Assembly: GCA_900543345.1 (NCBI GenBank)
Contig: UQRJ01000234.1
Coordinates: forward strand, 1-5,009
Source of the DNA: an uncultured Sporolactobacillus sp.
GTDB taxonomy: Bacteria > Bacillota > Bacilli > Bacillales > Sporolactobacillaceae
Reading direction: 5' to 3'
DNA: 5,009 bases
Positions within the stretch are counted from its first letter, which is position 1. Every line of letters starts with the position of its first letter. The notes beneath the pieces were generated by a model. That model made no database searches, was not told the DNA's origin, and saw nothing but the letters and a program-made list of their open reading frames with translations. The position numbers and the translations under genes are program-made. Below are positions 1-4,968 of the stretch, piece by piece.

Positions 1-1
1 C

Positions 2-235
2 TGGTTTCTGCCGACGACTTACGGACCGGCACCGCTGCGCGGTATTTCTTTTGCGGAAGGCGAAAATATCCGGGCGCAAACGATGAAGCTGAGCTGCATA
101 GCCGGCGTATCGGGGCTGCCGCAATTGACCATTCCGATTGTCGATCGAAATCATCTGCTCGGCCTGTCGCTGATTTCCGGACGCGGGACAGACCGCCGGC
201 TGTTAACGTTTGCCTGCCGGTTGACCGCCAATTAG
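2..235 (+). CDS. Amidase-signature family enzyme, C-terminal fragment
   Basis: Reading in the frame from base 2 gives 77 residues ending at TAG (233-235). The start lies outside the window. The fragment has the usual tail of the amidase-signature (AS) family: a small-residue-rich stretch CIAGVSGLPQLTIP, then LLGLSLISGRGTDRRLLTFA, which matches the family pattern of a Pro-rich strand, a 'GLSLI' strand and a final 'D..LL..A' helix. AS enzymes are Ser-cisSer-Lys amide hydrolases, including GatA, AtzE/AtzF-type hydrolases and general amidases. The catalytic triad lies upstream and cannot be checked here. The gene is on the same strand as pucR, 97 bases ahead of it. A role in releasing nitrogen from a purine breakdown product would fit the context but is only inference. 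The family call is fairly safe; the substrate is unknown. Confidence 0.72.
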   Translation, partial: WFLPTTYGPAPLRGISFAEGENIRAQTMKLSCIAGVSGLPQLTIPIVDRNHLLGLSLISGRGTDRRLLTFACRLTAN

Positions 236-254
236 TAACTGCCTGTTTTGGTCC

Positions 255-284
255 GTGACAGAATAGACAAAACATTCATAAAAT
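255..284 (+). promoter_or_regulatory. Candidate sigma-A promoter for pucR
   Basis: In the 97-base gap between the amidase stop and pucR, GTGACA (255-260) and TAAAAT (279-284) are separated by 18 bases. Each is one mismatch from the TTGACA/TATAAT consensus. The predicted start of transcription, near 291, leaves a leader of about 40 bases. The gap is AT-rich compared with its surroundings, and I see no terminator hairpin after the amidase, so read-through from the amidase gene is also possible. This is a pattern match only. Confidence 0.4.
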
Positions 285-332
285 GGTTCAATAGAGTAGA
301 GAAGCGGATCAAATTTTTTCACAGGGGCGCAC

Positions 333-1985
333 ATGATAATGAAAGTTTCCGAACTCTTTCACATTCGTTTATTTCATGAATTCAAATTGCTTGCCGGCAG
401 GCAGGGGGTCGACAGAGAAATACGCAGTGTGAACATGATGGATGCTCCGGATATTATTGATTATTTGAAACCCAGCGATTGGCTGATTACATCCGGTTAC
501 CATCTGCGAAACAACCCGCAGTTTTTTTATCAGTTGGTCAGACAAATGGCCGAGCGGGGCTGTGCCGCATTGGGGATCAAAACACGCCGCTTTCTAAACG
601 GGATTCCTAGCGAGGTGATGCGGCTGGCCGATCAGTTGGCATTCCCGTTGATCGATATGCCTAATAACTTGGCCCTCGTCGATATCGCGAATCAAACGCT
701 GAGCATGATTCTGGATGCGCGGACGAAAGAATTGCAGTTTGCGATTGATACTCATCAACAGTTCACAGCGCATATTCTCAATGGAGAGAGTATCGGCCGG
801 CTGCTTCATCGGCTATCCGATATGATCGGCTTTCCGTCGGTGCTGCTCGATTCTTATTTTAAAGTGATCGACACGTCTGGCCGCCCTCCTGCCGATGCGA
901 AACCAGCCGATTATCTTGCTGCCGTCGAATCGTCGCTGGTTCGTCGTCCGGTTCATTATGTGGCTTTTTCTATAGTAGCGTCCCGGCGGACATTCACGCT
1001 ATTTGCGCTTTATACGTATAAAAAGAAGCGTTATTTTTTGCTGATCGGCGGTTTTGTTCCGCAGAGCGACCGCCTGCTGACGCTGACAGTCGAGCAGGCG
1101 CTGAATGTGCTCGCCTTCGAGTTGATGAAAGAAGAGGCGCTGAAACAGACGGATCGGAAAGTTCGCGATGCCTTTTTTTCCAACCTAGTGCGCGGATCGT
1201 TTACGACGGAAAAAGAAATTGCCGGTCGGGCCGGAGAATTTGGACTGATGAACCGGCGGACGTCGGTCTGCGTAGCCGCCGAGCTGGATCATTTAGACAA
1301 GCCGGTCAGTTTTATTCATTATCAGATGGAGACGGGCGACGTCTACGAATATCTGGAAGGGGAAATCGGCTCGATGCCCTTTCCCGCTCATCCGTTTGTT
1401 AATGACCACGTCTGCGTGCTGATCATTGAACTAACCGGTTCGCCGGAAAACGGCATCCGCTTTCTGAAGCCCTATTTGCGTAAGGTGCAGAAGCAAGTCC
1501 GTCACTTTTTTGATCGAACGCTTTCCTTTGGCTTCAGTAATGTATTCACCGATCTGACGGAAATAGCGAATGCTTATCAGGAAGCCGTGGACGCGCTGCA
1601 CGCCGGTATGCAGCTGGGCCGCCGTTCGTTTATTCAGACCTATCAGGCGCGGGGCATCGTCGACTTGTTACATCGGATCCCGGCCGACGACCTGCGCAAA
1701 CTTTATCAGGACACGCTGGGGAACCTGGCATTTCCGCAAAAAGCAGAGGACCGCGCGCTGCTGCATACACTCTATGTCTACCTGGAGTGCAACTGCCAGA
1801 TTTCCGAAACCGCGAAGAAATTGTTCGTTCACCGCAACACGGTCATCTACCGGATTGATAAATGTGCGCACATGCTCGGTAAAGATGTAAAAGATCCGGA
1901 TACGACCTTTCAACTGCGCTTCGCTTTGCGGCTGAAACCGATGATCGACGAAGCAAAAGCGATTTCCAAGACGCAAAAACCGTAG
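333..1985 (+). CDS. pucR: PucR-family purine catabolism transcriptional regulator
   Basis: A 550-residue protein of normal length for the PucR/CdaR family. Residues about 8-127 form the PucR N-terminal sensory domain (LLAGRQGVDREIRSV, LITSGYHL, and an 'IP....A..L.FPLIDMP' motif). Residues about 308-440 resemble the CdaR GGDEF-like domain (LSFGFSNVFTDLTEIANAYQ followed by an EAVDAL helix). Residues about 476-535 are the PucR C-terminal helix-turn-helix: ISETAKKLFVHRNTVIYRID, then a DPDTTFQLRFALRL helix. In Bacillus subtilis PucR controls purine-degradation and transport genes; here it sits beside an HIU hydrolase and faces an NCS2 permease operon, which supports the same role. An AGGGG at 323-327 lies 5 bases before ATG 333 and 11 before an in-frame ATG at 339, so either could be the start. 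The ligand cannot be read from the sequence; allantoin-like intermediates are the known type of signal in B. subtilis. Confidence 0.9.
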   Translation: MIMKVSELFHIRLFHEFKLLAGRQGVDREIRSVNMMDAPDIIDYLKPSDWLITSGYHLRNNPQFFYQLVRQMAERGCAALGIKTRRFLNGIPSEVMRLADQLAFPLIDMPNNLALVDIANQTLSMILDARTKELQFAIDTHQQFTAHILNGESIGRLLHRLSDMIGFPSVLLDSYFKVIDTSGRPPADAKPADYLAAVESSLVRRPVHYVAFSIVASRRTFTLFALYTYKKKRYFLLIGGFVPQSDRLLTLTVEQALNVLAFELMKEEALKQTDRKVRDAFFSNLVRGSFTTEKEIAGRAGEFGLMNRRTSVCVAAELDHLDKPVSFIHYQMETGDVYEYLEGEIGSMPFPAHPFVNDHVCVLIIELTGSPENGIRFLKPYLRKVQKQVRHFFDRTLSFGFSNVFTDLTEIANAYQEAVDALHAGMQLGRRSFIQTYQARGIVDLLHRIPADDLRKLYQDTLGNLAFPQKAEDRALLHTLYVYLECNCQISETAKKLFVHRNTVIYRIDKCAHMLGKDVKDPDTTFQLRFALRLKPMIDEAKAISKTQKP

Positions 1986-1989
1986 GAGG
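1984..1989 (+). promoter_or_regulatory. Orphan Shine-Dalgarno sequence overlapping the pucR stop
   Basis: AGGAGG overlaps the TAG stop of pucR and would be an excellent ribosome binding site, but no ATG, GTG or TTG lies 5-13 bases downstream. The only nearby unconventional option is ATT at 1999, opening a 22-codon frame that ends at 2067 and resembles nothing I recognise. It may be the remnant of a lost downstream gene or a chance purine run. Confidence 0.45.
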
Positions 1990-2007
1990 GAAAGAAGAAT
2001 TAAGCAG

Positions 2008-2038
2008 CGATTGTCGGTACCGGTACGTCCGGCAATCG
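2008..2038. repeat. Inverted repeat, 10-base arms with an 11-base loop
   Basis: CGATTGTCGG (2008-2017) pairs with CCGGCAATCG (2029-2038). The single T/G mismatch would be a G:U wobble in plus-strand RNA. The loop itself contains the palindrome GTACCGGTAC together with the end of the left arm. No T-run follows on the plus strand, so it is not a classical intrinsic terminator. It could be an operator for a dimeric regulator or a 3' hairpin stabilising the pucR message. It lies 65 bases ahead of the candidate promoter for the next gene. Confidence 0.55.
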
Positions 2039-2102
2039 GTACGGGCGACGTTTGCCGAGACAATTGAGGCGTCTCGCCATCGGCCGCTTTCGTTTCGACG
2101 GG

Positions 2103-2131
2103 TTGCCGGAGAAATAATTTTTTCTTAAATA
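2103..2131 (+). promoter_or_regulatory. Candidate sigma-A promoter for the HIU hydrolase gene
   Basis: TTGCCG (2103-2108) and TAAATA (2126-2131) are 17 bases apart, the optimal sigma-A spacing, and the spacer is strongly AT-rich (AAATAATTTTTTCTT). Transcription would begin near 2138, leaving a leader of about 150 bases before the GTG start. It is the best promoter-like element in the gap. Prediction by eye only. Confidence 0.45.
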
Positions 2132-2276
2132 AACGGCGAGGCAGGCAAAGCGATTCGATGCAAGTTTTATCGAAGTCGGCCTAAATTGCGGATGATTCGG
2201 TCCCGATTTTTTCACTCGCCCGATTCGTATTCGCGAGCTACCGGATCGACAAGGGAAACGACTCGTCAGCAAAAAA

Positions 2277-2308
2277 GGAGAGGAGGGATGTCCGAGTGGG
2301 CGAGCTGA
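2277..2308 (+). promoter_or_regulatory. Overlapping ribosome binding sites with a decoy ATG mini-frame before the HIU hydrolase gene
   Basis: Two Shine-Dalgarno sequences lie back to back: AAGGAG (2275-2280) and AGGAGG (2281-2286). The second is 9 bases ahead of GTG 2296, which I take as the hydrolase start. The first is 7 bases ahead of ATG 2288, which opens a different frame encoding only MSEWAS before TGA (2306-2308), overlapping the hydrolase start. The mini-frame could be incidental or could modulate initiation on GTG. Confidence 0.5.
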
Positions 2309-2649
2309 CCACACATCTTTTAGATCTGACGCGCGGCCGACCGGCGGCGGGCGTACGGATCGATGTTTATCGGGTGGCTGATCGGGCACTAGAGTATATA
2401 TGTAGTCGGACGACGGGCGAAGACGGGCGGTTGACGACACCGCTGCTGAAGGGCGCCGACATGCGCGCCGGCGTATATGAATTGGCCGTACGTCTTGGCG
2501 ACTACTTTCGTGTCGATGATGCGCGGCGGGAGCGTGCACTGCTTTTCGATGTCGTAACAGTCCGCTTCGTCATTGAGCGGCCTGAGGAAAACTTCCATAT
2601 TCCGCTTTTGGTTACCCCGTGGAGCTATCAGGTGTATCGCGGCAGTTGA
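2296..2649 (+). CDS. pucM: 5-hydroxyisourate hydrolase (transthyretin-like, PucM type)
   Basis: A 117-residue protein, the usual length for this family. It hydrolyses 5-hydroxyisourate, the uricase product, to OHCU on the way to allantoin, in the cytoplasm. Diagnostic features are all present: the N-terminal block LTTHLLDLTRGRPAAG, the DGR motif (Arg45), the block FHIPLLVTPWSY and the invariant C-terminal YRGS. Catalytic residues known for the family map to His7, Arg45, His101 and Ser117 of the tetrapeptide. The start is GTG: it gives (M)GELTTHLLD, which lines up with typical family N-termini, and has AGGAGG 9 bases upstream, whereas ATG 2288 is out of frame and stops after six codons. The gene is 310 bases after pucR on the same strand with its own candidate promoter, and it is followed by a strong terminator. 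No uricase or OHCU decarboxylase is fused or adjacent. Confidence 0.93.
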   Translation: MGELTTHLLDLTRGRPAAGVRIDVYRVADRALEYICSRTTGEDGRLTTPLLKGADMRAGVYELAVRLGDYFRVDDARRERALLFDVVTVRFVIERPEENFHIPLLVTPWSYQVYRGS

Positions 2650-2661
2650 TTGGGCAAGAAC

Positions 2662-2702
2662 AAACTCCCCGAACGGCGGGTGATCCGTCGTTCGGGGAGT
2701 TT
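2662..2702. terminator. Bidirectional intrinsic terminator between convergent genes
   Basis: Perfect 14-base arms AAACTCCCCGAACG (2662-2675) and CGTTCGGGGAGTTT (2689-2702) extend inward through GCGG/CCGT to about 18 pairs with a 5-base loop. The hairpin starts 12 bases after the HIU hydrolase stop and ends 19 bases beyond the permease stop on the opposite strand. The A/T ends of the arms supply short U-rich ends in both directions (GTTTATC on plus, AGTTTGTTC on minus). A shared terminator for the two convergent units is the natural reading. Confidence 0.85.
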
Positions 2703-2721
2703 ATCGGCCGCGCCTGCTTTT

Positions 2722-4062
2722 TTACGGTTTGGCCGGACTTGTGTCCGTCACCATTTGTTTCGCTAAGTGTGTGGCTTTTTCCTCTTCTTCAGATCGACGG
2801 CCGACGTTAAAGACAAGATTTAGGATGAGGGCGGTCAGGCTGCCGGAAACGATACCGTTGTTGGTGAGGATCTGCACAACGCTTGGAAATTTAGCAAACA
2901 GCCCGGGCTGAACGGTCACGCCGAGGCCGACGCCGACCGAGCAGGCGATGATTAACAGATTTTCCTGACGTGAAAAATCAACCTTCGATAACATCCGCAC
3001 ACCGGAGGCCGTCACCATACCGAACATGGCCAGTGTGGCGCCGCCAATCACGCTACTTGGAATCAGCACGGTGACCGCGCCGATTTTCGGGACCAAGCCG
3101 AGCACAACTAATGTAATGCCGCAGACAACGGTGACCGCACGGGTTTTAACACGCGTCAATTGCACCAGCCCGACATTCTGGGAAAAAGTCGTGTAGGGGA
3201 AGGCGTTGAACAGACCGCCGACCAGCGTCGCCAGCCCTTCGGCGCGATAGCCGCGCCGCATCGCTTTTTCGTCGATCGGCTGGTCGCAGATTTCGCTCAA
3301 CGCCAGATAGACGCCGGTCGTCTCAATCATGCTGACGACGGCGACGATCGACATGGCAATGATTGCGTCGGCGTGGAACGTCGGCGCTCCGAAGCTGAAC
3401 GGTTTGATCAGGTTGATCCAGGCAGAGCTGCCGACCGAGGAAAAATCGATCAATCCTGCCGCCCAGGCAATGAGCGTGCCGACGATCATGCTTAGTAAGA
3501 TGGAGATGGCCTGCATGAAACCTTTGAAAAAGCGGTTAAGCACAATAATCAGCACGAGCACGCCGAAACCGAGCGTCAGATTGGCGGGGCTGCCGAAATC
3601 TTTTGCGCCGTCTCCGCCGCCCAAATTATTGATAGCGACCGGAATTAGTGTCAGGCCGATAATCATGACAATCGTGCCGACAACGACCGGCGGAAAGAAA
3701 CGAACAATTTTCCCGAAAAAGGTAGAGAGAATCAATACGACTGCGCCGGCGGCGAGAATGGCGCCGCAGATGCCCGGCATACCATATGCTTTACCGATGA
3801 TCGTCATCGGTGAAACGGCGGTAAATGTGCAGCCCATCACAATCGGCAATCCGATGCCGAAAAAACGGTTGTTCCATGCTTGCAGCAAGGTGGCGATGCC
3901 GCAGGCAGCCAAATCGATCGAAACAAGCAGTGCCAGTTCGGTTCCATTGAGGCCGACCGCGCCGCCGACAATCAGCGGTACAATCACCGCTCCGCCGTAC
4001 ATCGCCAGCATATGCTGAATGCCGAGCGATAAAATTTTACCTGGATGATGAGTCGTTTCCAT
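2722..4062 (-). CDS. NCS2-family xanthine/urate permease
   Basis: A 446-residue polytopic membrane protein of normal length for the nucleobase:cation symporter-2 family, with about a dozen or more hydrophobic segments and a short charged C-terminal tail (RRSEEEEK). Family marks: the TM1 QH motif (Gln16-His17), the Glu247 helix SMIETTGVYLALSEI, the motif FNAFPYTTFSQNVGLVQLT with Gln295-Asn296, and IPSSVIGGATLAMFGMVTAS at about 334-353, which fits the NCS2 signature as I recall it. Glu247 and Gln295/Asn296 align with the substrate-binding Glu and Gln-Asn of XanQ; Glu275 occupies the position of its conserved Asp, and the RAEGLA context resembles Bacillus PbuX/PucJ/PucK. This points to xanthine or urate rather than uracil. 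The ATG start has AAAGGAG 9 bases upstream. It is the last gene of the minus-strand operon, 36 bases after the ferredoxin. Xanthine and urate cannot be told apart by sequence alone. Confidence 0.9.
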   Translation of the reverse strand: METTHHPGKILSLGIQHMLAMYGGAVIVPLIVGGAVGLNGTELALLVSIDLAACGIATLLQAWNNRFFGIGLPIVMGCTFTAVSPMTIIGKAYGMPGICGAILAAGAVVLILSTFFGKIVRFFPPVVVGTIVMIIGLTLIPVAINNLGGGDGAKDFGSPANLTLGFGVLVLIIVLNRFFKGFMQAISILLSMIVGTLIAWAAGLIDFSSVGSSAWINLIKPFSFGAPTFHADAIIAMSIVAVVSMIETTGVYLALSEICDQPIDEKAMRRGYRAEGLATLVGGLFNAFPYTTFSQNVGLVQLTRVKTRAVTVVCGITLVVLGLVPKIGAVTVLIPSSVIGGATLAMFGMVTASGVRMLSKVDFSRQENLLIIACSVGVGLGVTVQPGLFAKFPSVVQILTNNGIVSGSLTALILNLVFNVGRRSEEEEKATHLAKQMVTDTSPAKP

Positions 4063-4098
4063 CGTTGCACGCTCCTTTGTGTGATGATCTGTTTCGTA

Positions 4099-4359
4099 TT
4101 AACTGGCTTCATCTTCTGCCGCTTTTAACGGATGAGTGTGGAAAGGGGTATCGCTTAATTTGATCGATTCGGTCGGACAGCCTTCGAAAGCATCGACGAC
4201 CTCATCCAGATCGTCTTCCGGAATAGGCCGGATTCCCTGATTATCATCCGGCAGCACGCGAGACGTGCCGTCCTCATCATAGCCGAAAATAGTCGGGGCG
4301 GCACATCCGCATGCGCCGCAGGCAATACACGTCTCTTTATCGACCATTACGTATTTCAA
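4099..4359 (-). CDS. fer: Single-cluster [4Fe-4S] ferredoxin, Bacillus Fer type
   Basis: From the TTG at 4359 this is an 86-residue acidic ferredoxin, close to the roughly 82 residues of Bacillus Fer. The N-terminus KYVMVDKETCIACGACG and the later YDEDG, DDNQGI and DAFEGCPTESIK blocks are near-identical to that family. Cluster ligands are Cys11, Cys14, Cys17 and Cys61 (followed by Pro62); an extra Cys19 sits where Bacillus Fer, as I recall it, has Ala. It is a soluble one-electron carrier. Start choice: AGGAGG (4369-4374) is 9 bases before TTG, which reproduces the family N-terminus; the in-frame ATG at 4368 abuts that site with no spacer, and ATG 4383 precedes it. The gene lies 24 bases after the Rieske oxygenase stop and 36 bases before the permease, so it is probably co-transcribed and may feed electrons to the oxygenase. 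Confidence 0.88.
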   Translation of the reverse strand: MKYVMVDKETCIACGACGCAAPTIFGYDEDGTSRVLPDDNQGIRPIPEDDLDEVVDAFEGCPTESIKLSDTPFHTHPLKAAEDEAS

Positions 4360-4368
4360 GATGTTCAT

Positions 4369-4376
4369 CCTCCTTT
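4369..4376 (-). promoter_or_regulatory. Ribosome binding site that decides the ferredoxin start
   Basis: On the minus strand AAAGGAGG is followed directly by ATG (4368-4366) and, 9 bases later, by in-frame TTG (4359-4357). Spacing favours TTG, and the resulting N-terminus matches Bacillus ferredoxins. The longer frame from ATG 4383 would translate the ribosome binding site itself as Glu-Arg-Arg. Confidence 0.7.
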
Positions 4377-4383
4377 CTTTCAT

Positions 4384-4968
4384 TTAGCTTGTATACTGTT
4401 TGCCCAATCCCATCTCCTTGAGCAGTCTCCGATAGGCAATCGACGTCTTGTCGGCCATAATATGCGCTTCCGCCTGTAGATCCAGCGGCAGCTCTTCCGG
4501 TTTTTGATTCTCGACCATTGCCCGGTCTTCATTAAAGATGCGCAGATTAAATTCACAGGCATCCGCTACCGCCATTGTTTTGTCGAAATTTTGCACAATC
4601 GGGCAAAATAGCCGCGTTTTTCGCGCCGAGATCGGGCTGACGGCGTTCAGAATCCAGAGCAGCTTGCCGCCGGGAAAATGAACGATCAGCCGCGCGGCCA
4701 GCGGCGGATAGACGTCGTATTCCCGCAGCCACTTGAACCCGGCCGGCGATGGATCGGTCATCCCTTTCGGATAATTGCTGACGGTGCTCAAATAATCGGT
4801 GTGCAGACCATAATCCGTGCGCTTGACCTTATAACTGGGCACAAATGCATTGTCCCGCGCGGCAAACGTTGCGGTGTGCACCCAGGCGAAATGGGCGACG
4901 TCGAGAAATCCTTCGACTTGGCGTCCGGCCGAACCGTCGATGTCGAGTACCGGCGCGACGAATGAGAG
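4384..4968 (-). CDS. Rieske non-heme iron oxygenase, catalytic domain (N-terminus missing)
   Basis: The genuine coding sequence runs from base 4968 down to the TAA at 4386-4384: 194 residues, incomplete at its N-terminus because genomic sequence stops at the adapter. It is the C-terminal catalytic half of a VanA/dicamba-monooxygenase-like oxygenase alpha subunit (usually about 340-360 residues); the [2Fe-2S] Rieske domain is lost. Visible are the mononuclear iron motif EGFLDVAHFAWVH, with bridging Asp23 and ligands His26 and His31 (numbering from the first genuine residue), and the likely third ligand Asp148 in FNEDRAMVENQKPEELPLD, followed by DKTSIAYRRLL. Gly20 replaces the Asn often found three residues before the bridging Asp. 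These enzymes use O2 and electrons from a ferredoxin/reductase to hydroxylate or demethylate ring compounds. Operon partners are a ferredoxin and a purine-type permease, so an HpxD-like purine hydroxylase is plausible but unproven; an unrelated aromatic substrate remains possible. Confidence 0.87.
   Translation of the reverse strand, partial: LSFVAPVLDIDGSAGRQVEGFLDVAHFAWVHTATFAARDNAFVPSYKVKRTDYGLHTDYLSTVSNYPKGMTDPSPAGFKWLREYDVYPPLAARLIVHFPGGKLLWILNAVSPISARKTRLFCPIVQNFDKTMAVADACEFNLRIFNEDRAMVENQKPEELPLDLQAEAHIMADKTSIAYRRLLKEMGLGKQYTS

Larger units (their letters stand above)
1986..2295. other. Intergenic gap of about 310 bases between pucR and the HIU hydrolase gene
   Basis: I find no convincing gene on either strand. 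A 179-codon open frame on the minus strand (2539 down to 2000) runs antisense through the real HIU hydrolase gene and is low-complexity Arg/Pro/Ser, so I treat it as a shadow. The gap holds an orphan ribosome binding site at its left edge, an inverted repeat at 2008-2038, a candidate promoter at 2103-2131, and a leader of about 150 bases ending in two overlapping Shine-Dalgarno sequences. The leader contains three GATTCG hexamers (2152, 2194, 2222), but I see no recognised riboswitch. Confidence 0.6.

Noticed and set aside
278..290. Possible PucR box overlapping the pucR -10 region (ATAAAATGGTTCA)
   Set aside because: It matches about 10 of 13 positions of the B. subtilis PucR box as I recall it (WWWCNTTGGTTAA), but the mismatches include the fixed C and two fixed core positions, and the match is weak in AT-rich DNA.
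2152..2227. Three GATTCG hexamers in the hydrolase leader (2152, 2194, 2222)
   Set aside because: Spacings of 42 and 28 bases are irregular and the flanks are not shared; the motif is common in this TCG-rich sequence.
2185..2295. In-frame open extension upstream of the hydrolase GTG
   Set aside because: The frame is open back to TAA at 2182 but has no start codon preceded by a ribosome binding site, and the encoded residues do not resemble a decarboxylase or uricase domain.
2000..2539. 179-codon minus-strand open frame
   Set aside because: It runs antisense through the well-supported HIU hydrolase gene, is rich in Arg, Pro and Ser as expected of a shadow frame, has no recognisable domain and no good ribosome binding site.
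3329..4018. 229-codon plus-strand open frame antisense to the permease
   Set aside because: Its composition (many Pro, Ile, Thr and Ala) is that of the complement of a hydrophobic transporter. It has no family resemblance, and the permease on the other strand is unambiguous.
4678..4965. 95-codon plus-strand frame opposite the Rieske gene
   Set aside because: Antisense shadow of a gene with clear iron-ligand motifs; no recognisable content of its own.
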